DNA of 64,000 nucleotides, from contig CAUYUJ010017987.1 of NCBI GenBank assembly GCA_963575745.1, forward strand, positions 154,279 to 218,278. Direction: 5' to 3'. Made by a program: the position numbers and the translations under genes. How positions within the stretch are numbered: position 1 is the stretch's first letter; each line of letters starts with the position of its first letter. The DNA is from Prorocentrum cordatum (lineage: Eukaryota > Sar > Dinophyceae > Prorocentrales > Prorocentraceae). Shown piece after piece: positions 1-10,115 of the stretch. The notes under the pieces were generated by a model, which did no database searches, was not told the DNA's origin, and worked only from the letters and a program-made list of their open reading frames with translations.

Positions 1-283
1 AAAGGATTATGACTGCGAAGTGTTTCATGTGAGTCCCTTATGTGGTGATTTCCGAAAACTTCATTTTGTTACGCTTTTCAACAGGAACCTGCAATACTAC
101 GCTCTAAAAGGTTCCTGTAGTGAGGCTTTCCGCTAAGAAGCAAGTTGGTGGAGGCTTCCGAAGGATTCCTGGCGCGGTGAATTCCAGTAGGAAGCCCCAC
201 TCGTGTTTTCCAAACGAATCAGCTGGTTGTGAGGCCTACCAGAAGAACACACTCGTTGCATGCTCCATTTCTTCAAACGAGTA
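1..283. other. Unassigned sequence
   Basis: Mixed-composition sequence with no recognisable coding, RNA or repeat feature. Short open frames exist on both strands but none has protein-like composition. Confidence 0.5.
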
Positions 284-592
284 CACAAACACACACACAC
301 ACACACACGACCGTACTTCCGCATCCTCTCGCCCTCGCCCTCCCAGAGCCAGCTCAAGGAAACATAGGGCGGCTATACATCCTGAACCTACACCATATAT
401 ATATATATACACAGATGTACCTGCGTACATACATACATGCATACACTCCGACATACATACATATATACCTACATACATACATGCATGCACACATACATAA
501 CAGCAGACATACCTGCACACATGCATACATGCATGCATGCATGCATGCATACATACATACATACATACATACATACATGCATATGGACAGGC
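284..592. repeat. Compound microsatellite (CA)n, (TA)n, (CATA/CATG)n
   Basis: A CA run at about 284-308, a TA run at about 391-410, then about 170 bp of CATA and CATG tetranucleotides up to 592. All frames stay open across it, giving artificial His/Thr/Tyr-rich or Cys/Met/Val-rich peptides. Confidence 0.95.
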
Positions 593-599
593 ATACATG

Positions 600-1190
600 C
601 GCTTCCCCCCGTCAACCCGTTGCAAATCACACTATGCGCGCACATTCGTTGATCGCAAACCATCAATGTTCAAAAATCCCTTGCCACCAAAACAGACCAA
701 ACCTGCACGCGCGTGTCGTCGCTCGCGCAAGGTGGAATCCTTCAAACGCCGTGGGTCGCGTGAAGATGTTAAATTCGCGCGCCCTGAACCCAATTGAAAA
801 ACCTGTTGGGTTTTGTAGCACGATTATCAAAGACATGCGCGCCTACAAATTCTAATGAGAACCGTCGGCTTTGTAACACTTGCATCATGCGACCGAGCGG
901 GCCTCTCGCGCGCGCGTGCCGACAGCATTCGAACGCCCTTGCGCGCGAACGGTGGGGCACGACCCTTGTCAACGGATGCAGTATGGGCGATACGCGTCCG
1001 TCGGCCGCGCGCGCACGTCGAAATCCTTCCACAGCCTTCATCACCGACACGTTCACACAATCATCGTCAGATTGGGTCGATTATGGCAAACGCGACCGCC
1101 CGGGAATCTTCGCAAAATCGCCCCGTGTATTCCCGAGAATCAGCAATCCCCATACAACTGTCTAGTGAACATCAAAGAGAAGTCGTAGCG
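600..1190 (+). repeat. CG-rich dispersed repeat family, degenerate copy 1 (5' part)
   Basis: Contains, in order, a CACTATGCGCGCACA-type start, GCACGCGCG followed by GTCGTCGC, a CGGGCCTCTCGCGCGCGCG block, a GAACGCCCTTGCGCGCG block and a GCACGTCGAAATCC block. The same blocks recur in the same order near 2110, 2870, 5950, 36280 and 37915. The G-rich 3' box of the family is absent here. Confidence 0.7.
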
Positions 1191-1620
1191 CTTTAAATAT
1201 TCGGTGAATCTCCTAACAATTTCCGCGCCTAAAAAAAAACACAGCGGCGGATCTACAAAACATCTCCGCGCCTTATAGTGGCCAGCGAAATCTCCGCCGA
1301 AAGTGTTCTAGAAGTGTGCCGGAAATGTTCCATACATCTCCCGGATCTTTCCTGCACATTGGAGTCTTTCTAAAGATTTGCTGGATATCGTCCAAAAATT
1401 CCCTAGAAAGTTCTACACGCCAAACTTCGCCGGAGATTTGCCCGAGATTGTCCTAAGATTCCCGCACGTCCGAATGTTTGTGGAGAATTATGCGGGGATT
1501 TGCAACCCCCTCAATTCAACGGAAATGCCCCCAGAGATTTTAGCCCATGGAGATGTTCCAAAATTTCTGGGGGGAAATACAATTTGAGAATTCCCCCCGA
1601 CATGTTCGAAAGGATGTTAA
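1191..1620. other. Degenerate short-period sequence, no gene
   Basis: A less GC-rich stretch built from loosely repeated words such as GAAATCTCCGCC, GGAGATTTGCC and AAATTCCC with a rough 20-bp spacing. It looks like an eroded minisatellite. No open frame with protein-like composition was seen. Confidence 0.4.
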
Positions 1621-2045
1621 TCCACATGGCCCGGGTCGCGTTTGCCGTATTGATCATATCTGAAATCATCGCCATCGGCGTAATCAGCATTTTCACCGTC
1701 GTTGGCCTTGGCATCGCCATCGTCGTCGTCATCCGCATCGGTACTATCATGATCGTGTCTGGCGACGTTGACGCCGCCATAAAACCGCGCCCGCCTGGAT
1801 CACCGACTCGCCCTGAAGCGCCCGCAAATTAGTGCGGCCTACGAGACGCGCTGGGAAAAAACCCGACGGTCAGAGCCACCGAGGCCGCGTCGGCCGCACC
1901 AGATTAGCCGGCCGCTATGCGCACGACTTCGCGCGCTAGGGCGGCCGCAGCGATGTGCAAACCAGCGCCATACAGCCATCGCAATCGCAGCCGCATGGGT
2001 TTTGCAAACCAAACTGCGGGCGGGTGGGCGGCAAGACTGCGCGAA
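1621..2045 (+). repeat. CG-rich dispersed repeat family, 3' part with hydrophobic core
   Basis: Holds the ATC/GTC-rich core of the family (about 1660-1760), then the GACGCGCTGGGAAAAAACCC block, the GGCCGCAGCGATGTG block and the terminal box TTTGCAAACCAAACTGCGGG with its GGG runs. The core reads as a hydrophobic stretch containing GVISI in the plus strand, as it does in the copies near 2450 and 6220. Confidence 0.7.
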
Positions 2046-2109
2046 CACTCGGTTTGACATCTTCACACCCGGCGGAGTGAACTGCGCTCTCGCAAAATCG
2101 AAATACCCA

Positions 2110-2762
2110 ACCATTAATGCTTCAACATGTTCATCACATGAACCCAATCGGGCCTCTCGCGCGCGCGGGTTGTAATCATTCGAACACCCTTGCGCGCGTG
2201 CTGGTTGCAATCTCTCGGCTGTTCATTCCACGTGCATGTTGTCGACGTCGTGCGTGTACTGTTTCGCAAAACTGTTCAATATGTTCTTCGATGGTCGTCG
2301 CCGAAGAAACAACGCATGCTGAGGGGGGGTACGACCCGTGCCACATGGCACTACGCGAGCCAATCGCGCGTGCTGGCCGCGCGCGCATGCCGAAATTCTA
2401 CCTAAACGATCATCACCGACACATGGACGCCATCAGTGTCATCGGCGTGATCAGCATTCTCGCCGTCGTCGTCATCAGCGTCGTTGCTATCATCATCGTT
2501 TTTGCCGCCTGCCGTTTTCGACGTCGCCATGATACCGCGCCAGACCGGAACACGGACTCGCATGGAAATCTGGCGCGTCAGCGCGGCCTGTGGGACGCAC
2601 GGGGAAAAACCTAGCGGTCAGCGCAACCGCTCTGCGCGCGAGCTTACGCGCGCCAGCACGGCCGCAGCGATGTGCCAGCCAGCACCAAGCAGACATCGCA
2701 ATCGCCACCGCATGGGCTTTGAAAACCAAGTTGCGGGTGGGTGGGTGGGATAATTGCGCGAG
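2110..2762 (+). repeat. CG-rich dispersed repeat family, nearly full copy
   Basis: Runs from the CGGGCCTCTCGCGCGCG block through a sub-block near 2215-2335 (TTGTCGACGTCGTGCGTG, TTCGATGGTCGTCGCCG), the CATCACCGACACATGG block, the GTCATC-rich core and the end box AAGTTGCGGGTGGGTGGGTG at about 2729-2750. It is the best short-core representative of the family in the window. Confidence 0.75.
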
Positions 2763-2789
2763 CAGTCGAGCTGACATCTTCACACTCGG

Positions 2790-3275
2790 CAGTTGCAGTC
2801 CATATACCGCACCATATAGATTGCGCGCCCTCTTGCGAGTTCGTAAGACAACCATGAACGTTTCAACATTTCTCAAAGCGACCAAGCGGGCCTCTCGCGC
2901 GCGCGCATAGTCATCATCATGCGGACGCCCTTACGCGCGTGCTGCTTGCCATCGTTTGGCCGTCCATGTCCCGTGTTTGTTGTCGACGTCGTGCGTGTAC
3001 TGTTTCGCCTGATGGCCTAAAATGGTCTTCGATGGTCCTCGCCGAAAAGAGACAGCACACGTCCGAGCGATGCCAACGCTGGGGTGGTACGACCAGGGTC
3101 AAATACCACCATGCGGGCCACTCGCGCGCGCAGGCCGCGCGCGCATGTCGAAACCATTTTAGGCCGTTCATCCTCGACACGTGGACACCATCATCGTCAT
3201 TGGCGTGATCAGCATCGTCGCCGCCGTGGGCATTGGCGTCGTCACTATCATCATCATCACTGTAACACATAAGCT
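2790..3275 (+). repeat. CG-rich dispersed repeat family, 3'-truncated copy
   Basis: Begins just after a GCACCATATAGATT 14-mer (about 2806), carries the CGGGCCTCTCGCGCGCG block (about 2887), the GTCGACGTCGTGCGTG sub-block (about 2980) and the ATC-rich core (about 3190-3250). It then passes directly into a 14-bp satellite, without the G-rich end box. Confidence 0.7.
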
Positions 3276-3515
3276 GCACCACGCAGATTACAACACATAG
3301 GTTGCACTACTTAAATTGCACCGCATGGGCTGCGCCCCAGCATTGGACTGCACTGCGTTGCATGCACCATGTATGTTGCGAGACATTGCAAAACATAGTT
3401 GCGTTGCCCAGCGCAGATTGCACAACATATATTGCAGCATACTGCGCCGCAAAATTTGCACAACTGAAAATGCACAACGTATTTCGCACCACATCGGTAA
3501 CACCACGTGTATTGC
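3265..3515 (+). repeat. 14-bp minisatellite, consensus GCACCACATAGATT
   Basis: The tract parses into 14-base words such as GCACCACGCAGATT, ACAACACATAGGTT and GCACTACTTAAATT. It becomes degenerate after about four to six units but keeps TTGCACAAC words to about 3510. The same 14-mer follows other CG-family copies at about 2806, 6603, 37525 and 39195. Confidence 0.75.
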
Positions 3516-3734
3516 CAAAACTAAATGATCTTTCCTTACAAAATAAATGTGAGCCCCCCCGGGGTTATCCGTAACTCCTTACATATTGCAGAATACATGT
3601 GATTCTGCGCCACCGCCCAGCCGAAATATGAACTCATACCACCCCACCCAGGCCGGTATCAACACCCCCCGTCACGCACTGCAAAAACTATGCGCGCACA
3701 CCCGTGTATCAAAAATCATCCGTGTTCAATAACA
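3516..3734. other. Spacer between satellite and composite element
   Basis: No gene. The segment near 3680-3730 resembles the start of the CG family (CTATGCGCGCACAC, then ATC and TGTTCAA words), so it is probably another fragment of that family. Confidence 0.4.
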
Positions 3735-5230
3735 CCTGGGGAAAAATAGCCTAGCGAAGGACCCAACCATATGCAGTTGTGCATACCGCATTGGTGAATA
3801 CCATCTTCGCCCGCGCTCCCTATGTGGCCACGGCTTCCCGCCGGAGCCCGACATGCTCAGGAACGCGTTCGTGGCCGTCTTCGCGGGCGCCGACGACGAC
3901 AAGGACGGCGTCCCTCTGACCGAGGAGCAGAAGCAGGAGAGGGCTTTGAGAACCATGGAGGAGGAAGGCGTTGCACGCCGACAAGGCGGAGTGCGACGCC
4001 CACGCGCGGTTGTTAAAGCAGAACAACTATGGGGACACGATCCTCGTGACGGGTGTGCCGCAATGGCCCGGGGCCGCCATGCGAAAACTGCCACTGGCGC
4101 CTTCGGTGGAGCTCCCCATGGGGCCACGATCCTCGTGAGGGGTGCGCCGAAATGGCCCGAGGCCACAATGCGAACCCTGCCACTGGCGCCTTCGGTGGAG
4201 CTCCCTATGGGGCCCAATCCTCTTGAGGGGTGTGCCGAAATGGCCCGAGGCCGCCATGCGAACCTTCCCACTGGGGCCTTTGGCGAGCTCCCTATGGGGC
4301 CACGATCCTCGTGAGAGGCGCGCCGAAATGGCCCGGGGCCGCCATGCGAACCCTGCCACTGGCGCCGTCGGTGGAGCTCCCTATGGGGCCACGATCCTTG
4401 TGAGGGGTGTGCCGCCCGAGGCCGCCATGCGAACCCTGCCACTGGCGCCTTCGGTGGAGCTCCCTATGGGGCCCAATCCTCGCGAGGGGTGTGCCGAAAT
4501 GGCCCGAGGCCGCCATGCGAACCCTGCCATTGGGTGCCTTCGGTGGAGCTCCCTTTGGGGCCACGATCCTCGTGAGGGGTGTGCCGAAATGGCCCGATGC
4601 CGCCATGCGAACCCTGCCACTGAGGCCTTCGGTGGAGCTCCCCATGGGGCCACGATCCTTGTGAGGGGTGTGCCGAAATGGCCCGAGGCCGCCATGCGAA
4701 CCCTGCCACTGGCGCCTTCGGTGAAGCTCCCTATGGGGCCACGATCCTCCTGAGGGGTGCGCCGAAATGGCCCAAGGCCGCCACGCGAACCCTGCCGCTG
4801 GCGCCTTCGCTGGAGCTCCCCATGGGGCCACGATCCTTGTGAGGGGTGCGCCGAAATGGCCCGAGGCCGCCATGCGAACCCTGCCACTGGGACCTTCGGT
4901 GGAGCTCCCTATGGGGTCCTCGTGAGGGGTGTGCCGAAATGGCCCGAGGCCGCCATGCGAACCCTGCCACTGGAGCCGTCGGTGTAGCTCCCTTTGGGGC
5001 CACGATTCTCGTGAGGGGTGTGCCGAGATGGCCCGAGGTCGCCATGCGAACCCTGCCACTGGCGCCTTCGCTGGAGCTCCCTATGGGGCCACGAAACGCT
5101 GTACTGGGTGGGTGAAACGCAAGGAGGAGAGAGGAGGGGAGGAGGGTCGGAAAGAGGAGGAGGAATGAACGCGGGGCACCGTCTCTTCAAAACGAAGACC
5201 CAACACCACAGGATGGTTGGGAACAAAAAC
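3735..5230 (+). repeat. Composite element with 89-bp minisatellite, copy 1
   Basis: The left end reads GCGAAGGACCCAACCATATG (about 3755). A non-repeated segment follows (about 3800-4020), then about 12 tandem units of an 89-bp repeat from about 4040 to 5095. The anchor word GCCATGCGAA starts at 4341, 4512, 4602, 4691, 4869, 4952 and 5041, giving steps of mostly 89 bases. The right end contains CTCTTCAAAACG and ACACCACAGGATGG (about 5183-5217). Because 89 is not a multiple of 3, the long Pro/Arg-rich open frames here are not translated repeats in the usual sense. Confidence 0.85.
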
Positions 5231-5948
5231 ACATTAGCCTGACGAAGGACCCAACCATATGCAGCTGTGAGTACCGCAGTCGTGACTATCATGTTCGATG
5301 GGGCTCCCTATGGGGCCACGATCCTCGTGAGGGGTGCGCCGAAATGGCCCGAGGCCGCCATGCGAACTTTCCCACTGTGGCCATCGGTGGAGCTCCCTAT
5401 GGGGCCACGATCCTTGTGAGGGGTGTGCCGAAATGGCCATAGGCCGCCATGCGAACCCTGCCACTGGCGCCCTCGGTGGGGCTCCCTACGGGGCCACGAT
5501 CCTAATTGCCCGAGGCCGCCATGCGAACTTTCCCATTGGGGCCTTCGGTGGAGCTCCCTATGGGGCCACGATCCTCGCGAGGGGTGCGCCGAACTGGCCC
5601 GAGGCCGCCATGCGAACTTTCCTACTGGGGCCTTCGGTGGGGCCCCTTACGGGGCCACGATCCTCGTGAAAGGTTGGCCCGAGGCCGCCATGCGAACTTT
5701 CCCACTGGGGCCTTCGGTGGAGCTCCCTATGGGGCCACAAAACCTGTCCGAACTGGCCCGAAACCGCCATGCGATCTTTCCCACTTGGGCCTTCGGTGGC
5801 GCTCCATATGGGGCCACGAAACGTGTGAGGTGTCTGCAGAAATGGGTGCGGTGCGGGGGAGGAGGGAGGAGATGGGGAGAGGAAACGCGGAGCACTGTCT
5901 CTTCAAAACGGGGGCCCAACACCACAGGATGGCTGGGAAAAAACGGTT
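5231..5948 (+). repeat. Composite element with 89-bp minisatellite, copy 2
   Basis: Repeats the organisation of its left neighbour: GACGAAGGACCCAACC left end (about 5240), six divergent 89-bp units (GCCATGCGA near 5356, 5446, 5518, 5607, 5687 and 5766) and the CTCTTCAAAACG / ACACCACAGGATGG right end (about 5900-5935). The two copies are head to tail and share the junction, so this is a tandem duplication of a whole composite unit with different satellite copy number. Confidence 0.85.
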
Positions 5949-6562
5949 TCACAACATCACTGTTCAAAAAAGCCTGCGCTCGCGCACTTGCAAATTCTGG
6001 AAGAGACCAGCAGCTTTGCAACATGTGTATGGCATTCTGCCAAACGGGCCCCTCGCGCCGCATGCCGAAGTCTTTCGAACGCCCTCGCGCGCGTGCTCAA
6101 GGGGCACGATCCGCGTCAAATCACACCGTGCGGGCCACTCTCGCGCGTCGGCCGCGCGCACATGTCGAACTTCTTCCAAAACCTCCATCACCGACGCGAG
6201 AACGCCGTCATCGTCGTCGGCGTGATCAGAATCGGCGCCGTCATTGGCCGCGCCGTCGCCGCTGTCATCATCGTCGCCAGCACCGCCAATACCAGCATGT
6301 TGTCTACCATTGTTGGCGTTGCCATGATACCGCGCCCGCCCAAGTCGCCGACTCGCAGCGAAGTGCCCGCCAGGATGTGCTCACCGGTCAACGCCGCCGC
6401 GGCCGCGTCGGTCGCGCCAAACTAGCTGGGCGCTACGCGCGCGAGCGTGCGCGGGCTAGCGCGGCCGCAGAGATGCACCAGCCAACAACAAGCACTCATC
6501 GCAATCGCCGCCGCATGGGTTTTGCAAACCAAGTTGCGGGTGGGTGGGTGGGATGATTGCGC
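5949..6562 (+). repeat. CG-rich dispersed repeat family, nearly full copy
   Basis: Has all blocks of the family: TTTCACAACA start, CAAACGGGCCCCTCGCGC, GAACGCCCTCGCGCGCG, CATCACCGACGCGAG, the GTCATCGTCGTCGGCG core, GGCCGCAGAGATGCACCAGC and the terminal TTTTGCAAACCAAGTTGCGG plus GGGTGGGTGGGAT box at about 6520-6555. Two 14-bp satellite words (GCACCAGGTAGATG, GCACCTCATGTTTT) follow at about 6603-6630. Confidence 0.8.
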
Positions 6563-7001
6563 GAGTAAAGGAGTTGACAACCCACTGCGAACAGAAAGTA
6601 AGCGCACCAGGTAGATGGCACCTCATGTTTTGCTAGAAGCACGCTGTTTGGGGCTCACGCTGCCGAACATGTTCTTAGAGCGAAGCGTGCTCCAAGACCA
6701 GAGAGAACGTTCGTAGAACAGACGGTGTTTTGTGGAAACAAACTGACGTAGTGGTGGGATCGGCGGCCGATGCGGCGCTCACACGGGGCGCGGCCTAGAC
6801 AAACGAGAGCGCCGAGGTGGCACGGTCGGGAACTATTGCTTAACGTGTCGCGGCGGCGGCCCCAACGATACGACATGCCCTGCAAGCCGGCAGCCTGCCG
6901 CCCCGCTCCACGGGGCGGAAGGCTCGGCACAGCTCGGGACGCTGACGCTCGGGGACTGGAACGCAGTTAGTGAAGAAAGCACAACCCACCCCTTCCCCTA
7001 G
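6563..7001. other. Unassigned sequence related to a segment near 59.93 kb
   Basis: Apart from two 14-bp satellite words at about 6603-6630, no gene or array is seen. The part from about 6850 to 6950 (GCGGCGGCCCC, then GCCCTGCAAGC and GGGGCGGAAGGC) aligns by eye with about 59935-59995. About 7190-7250 (GGGCCAGAACCGGCGG, then GCGACACGC) aligns with about 60050-60080. It is an old diverged duplication of unknown content. Confidence 0.35.
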
Positions 7002-7135
7002 CCAGGACTCCCACTCATGACCAGGTGATCCAAGGGTCCTGGCTTGGGGTGGGAGTCGTTTTCCTGGCCCCCCAGAACCTCAACACAAACCACCTCCACC
7101 CACAGCCAGGACCCCCTGGATCACCAGGTCGGGAA
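7002..7135. repeat. Imperfect inverted repeat around 7015-7130
   Basis: The arm GGTGATCCAAGGGTCCTGGC (about 7024-7044) is mirrored by GCCAGGACCCCCTGGATCAC (about 7102-7122). The match continues outward through CATGACCA / AGGTCGGG. A second, nested pair is CCAGGACTCCCAC (about 7004) with GTGGGAGTCG (about 7050). Alternative hairpins are possible, and the whole could be a small fold-back element. Confidence 0.6.
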
Positions 7136-7554
7136 TAATAGGGGTCCTGGGGCCTGGGGGTAAGGGTGGGTTCTGGTGTCCTCGGTTGGCCCGTCGCGGC
7201 GAAGTGTGGTGGGCCAGAACCGGCGGAGCGACACGCAAAGCCCACCGTTCCTGACCGTAAAACCCTGCCTCGGGTGGTTGTCGGGTCACCCAACTCGGGC
7301 CTCCGGCACCTCAAGGCTGGAAGCCCGGCGAGGACCGACGAAACCGTCCAACATGTCGAACCTTCGAGCCTCGAACTGGCGGTGCGACACGCGGAGGTCA
7401 AGCTCCTGACCGCACCAACGTCGGCAGCGGCACGCGTCGCTCACGAGCCGCAGGGGGGCAGCCCTGTCCGAGGCGCGGACCGCGGCCCGGCCGGGGGCTC
7501 GCTGTGCGCGGCGGGCTCGCGGGCGCCGGGGCGCCTTCGGGGGGCAAGAAGCTG
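7136..7554. other. GC-rich unassigned sequence
   Basis: A plus-strand frame open from 7166 into the GGA array has a reasonably protein-like segment before the low-complexity tail. The minus strand is also open, so coding status cannot be decided. Part of it belongs to the diverged duplication shared with about 60.05 kb. Confidence 0.3.
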
Positions 7555-7962
7555 CCCAGAGGAGGAGGGAGGAGGAGGAGGGAGGAGGGAGGCGGAGGAG
7601 GAGGAGGAGGAGGACGAGGAGGAGGAGGAGGCGGAGGCGGAGGAGGAGGAGGAGGAGGCGGAGGAGGAGGAGGAGGAGGAGGAGGAGGAGGAGGAGGAGG
7701 AGGAGGAGGAGGAGGAGGAGGAGGAGGGGAGGAGGAGGAGGAGGAGGAGGAGGAGGAGGAGGAGGGAGGAGGAGGTGGAGGAGGAGGAGGAGGAGGAGGA
7801 GGAGGAGGAGGAGGAGGAGGAGGAGGAGGAGGAGGGAGGAGGAGGAGGACGAGGAGGAGGAGGAGGAGGAGGAGAGGGAGGAGGAGGAGGAGAGGGAGGA
7901 GGAGGTCGAGGAGGAGGAGGAGGAGGAGGAGGAGGAGAAGGAGGAGGAGAAGACGAGCCCTG
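7555..7962. repeat. GGA trinucleotide array
   Basis: About 400 bp of GGA/GAG repeats with scattered GGC, GAC and GGGA interruptions. It is a polypurine-polypyrimidine tract able in principle to form triplex structures. Every frame is open on both strands, which produces false poly-Glu, poly-Gly and poly-Arg proteins. Confidence 0.98.
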
Positions 7963-8620
7963 CCCCCCCTGACCCCCCTACAAGGCCCCGCCCAGTGCGG
8001 CCTCCGCTGCCCAGGGGCGCGGTGACGGGCCTCTCCTCGTCGCCCTCCTGTCGCGATGCCGGGGAGGGGAAGGGCACTCTCCCCCCCCCACCCAATGGCA
8101 GCGCGAAGCGAGCCTGGCGCTCCTGGAGGGGTGGAGGACGGGACGAGGACGGAGTCGGGCGTTCGCAGGAGACGCAGGGCATGGCCCAAGGGGAGAGGGG
8201 GTCAGCAGCAGCTCGCGGCGGGCAGCCTCTGTGAACGAAGGGGACGCCGGCTTCCGGATGAAGGTCCGCCCGCGGACCCGGAACTCGGGCCGAAGCCCCC
8301 CCCCCCAGGCGGGCCCCCCAGGGGAGGAGGAGCGAGGGCCGGGATACCGCATCAGAGCGAGGCGGGGATGGAGACGTGCCAACCGCCCCAAGGGGGCAGA
8401 CGTCCCAGGGCCCTGGGAGAAAGTGGGCCTGGATGTGCTGGGGCCCCTCCCCCCCCGGGGCCCTGATTCAACCACATCCATTGCCGCCTGGGGCCCTGGG
8501 GCAGCGGTTCCCCGGGTCATGGGCACGTATAATGTACAGGCTCCGGCCTCGGAATAGGCACAACGATTCGGAGATCACCCCCTGGCGCGCGCTTCGCGCA
8601 CCAGGGGGGGGGGCCGAATC
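7963..8620. other. GC-rich unassigned sequence
   Basis: High GC with homopolymer G and C runs. Open frames on both strands are Pro/Gly/Arg-rich and overlap one another. No domain is recognisable and no array is present. Confidence 0.3.
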
Positions 8621-8712
8621 CTTGACCCTGGACCCCTCGATCCTGGACCCCTCGATCCTCCATCCTCCACCCCATCGATCCTGGATACCTCGATACCTCG
8701 ATCCCCGATTCC
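8621..8712 (+). repeat. CTCGATCC minisatellite
   Basis: Short tandem words of the type CTGGACCCCTCGATC repeated with 15-17 base spacing, then CTCGATACCTCGATC. Related words recur near 29415-29440 and 29890-29930. Confidence 0.7.
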
Positions 8713-8714
8713 CT

Positions 8715-9450
8715 GCCGCAGCAGACGCCGGTCGGGCGGGCGGGACATTAAAGGAACCATTCACTCAGTGATGGGGCGTCCATGTCGGGCGGGACATTAC
8801 ATGCAACCTCCACTCTGTGTCAAAAAAAGGTCGTGGTAAAATGTACCACGACCGCCAAAGACGCCGACCGGGCGGGCGGGACGTGAAATGGAACCCGAAG
8901 TCAGTGTTGGGACGTCCGAATTGGGCGGGCGAGACGTCCTCTACAACCTTCAGTGCAAGATACGGAAAATCGCTCACAATCGCCAACGACGCGGGGCAGG
9001 CGGGCGAGACATTAGAGGAACCATTCACTCAGTGATGGGGCGTCCATATCAAGCGGGCCGGACATTACATGTAACCTCCACTCTATGTTAAGAGAAGGTC
9101 ATGGTAGAATGTACCACGACCGCCAAAGACGCCAGCCGGGCGGGCGGGACATTACATGAACCCTGTAGTCAGTGTTGGGGCGTCCAAGTTGGGCGGGCGA
9201 GACGTCCTACGCAACCTTCACTGTGTTTAATGAGAACGGTAAGGGAGCATCGCTCACAACCGCCGCAGACGCCGTTCGGGCGGGCGGGACACTAAAAGAA
9301 CAAGTCATTCAAACATGGGCACGTGAGGCATTCATATCGCGCGGGAGGGGCATCAAATGCAATCCTCATTCTGTGCTTGGGGAATGTCATAGGAAAGTGT
9401 AGCACGACCGCCGAGAACGCACGACGGGCGGGCAGGACACCAAATGAACC
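8715..9450. repeat. GGGCGGGACATTA box repeat array
   Basis: The box CGGGCGGGCGGGACATTA or a close variant occurs about ten times. The boxes are part of a higher-order unit of roughly 265-280 bp: CATTCACTCAGTGATGGGGC at about 8758 and 9022 with a decayed third copy near 9303, and TGTACCACGACCGCCAAAGA at about 8842 and 9110. A single box is also found near 54875-54900. Confidence 0.8.
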
Positions 9451-9474
9451 CTGCTGTCGTTTGCTGGTCCCCTT

Positions 9475-9655
9475 CGTACCTCGTCGTCGTCGTCGTCAGC
9501 GTCGTCGTTGTCGTCGTTGGCCCTCGGAAGTCTAAAAAAAGGAGACGGTGGGGGCCCGGGAGAGGAGGGGGCGGAGAAAAAGGTAATCCCCGGCAGGAAC
9601 GTTCGATCCCCGGCAGATGGGCTCAATCCACGGAAGCCACGTTCAATCTTCTCAG
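9475..9655. repeat. GTC run and 20-bp minisatellite (TTCAATCCCCGGCAGAAGGG type)
   Basis: A GTCGTC run (about 9481-9525) is followed after 60 bp by three to four 20-base units containing TTCGATCCCCGGCAG, CTCAATCCACGGAAG and TTCAATC (about 9590-9650). The reverse complement of the same 20-mer forms another short array at 11189-11245. Confidence 0.7.
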
Positions 9656-9689
9656 CTTTGAAACTAAAAATTGCTGTGGTGCGTTTTCT

Positions 9690-10115
9690 GGACTTGCCGG
9701 GAAGCTTCCTGGGCGTTCCGACAGGCCTCTTGGGCCTCCCGACTGGCAGCTTGGGCCTCCCGATAAACCTCGTGGGCCGCCCGACAAGTTTCTTGGGCCT
9801 CCCGGCTGGCCTCTTGGGTGAGCCTCCCGACAGGCTCATGGGCCTTCCCGACAAGCCTTTTGGGCCTCCAGGCTCCAGGCAGGCATCTTGGACCGCCCGA
9901 CAGGTTCCCTGGGCCTCCTGACACGCCTTCTGGGCCTCCCGACCAGCTTCTTGTCCCCACAAGCCTTTTGGGCCTCACGACTGGCGTCTTGGGCCTGCCG
10001 ATTGGCCTCCTGGGCCCTCCCGACTGGCCTCTTGGGCAACCTGAGTCTTCTTGGGCCGTTCCGAAAGGCCACTTGGGCCCAAACAGGCTCCTGAGCCTCC
10101 CGACAGGCTTCTAGA
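9690..10115 (+). repeat. 21-bp minisatellite, GGGCCTCCCGACnGGCnnCTT
   Basis: About 18-20 units of a 21-22 base repeat, e.g. GGGCCTCCCGACTGGCAGCT. Single-base length changes shift the frame between units, so the heptapeptide LGLPTGL pattern is broken repeatedly. This argues against a translated repeat protein. Confidence 0.9.

Noticed and set aside
4292-5059. 255-codon minus-strand protein over the 89-bp array
   Set aside because: The unit length is not a multiple of three, so successive units are read in different frames; all frames are open by composition.
7166-8189. Long Glu/Gly, Arg or Leu/Pro-rich open frames on both strands through the GGA array
   Set aside because: A pure trinucleotide array has no stops in any frame; the peptides are artefacts. 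The same applies to arrays at 26.8, 31.2, 54.4, 58.5, 61.7 and 63 kb.
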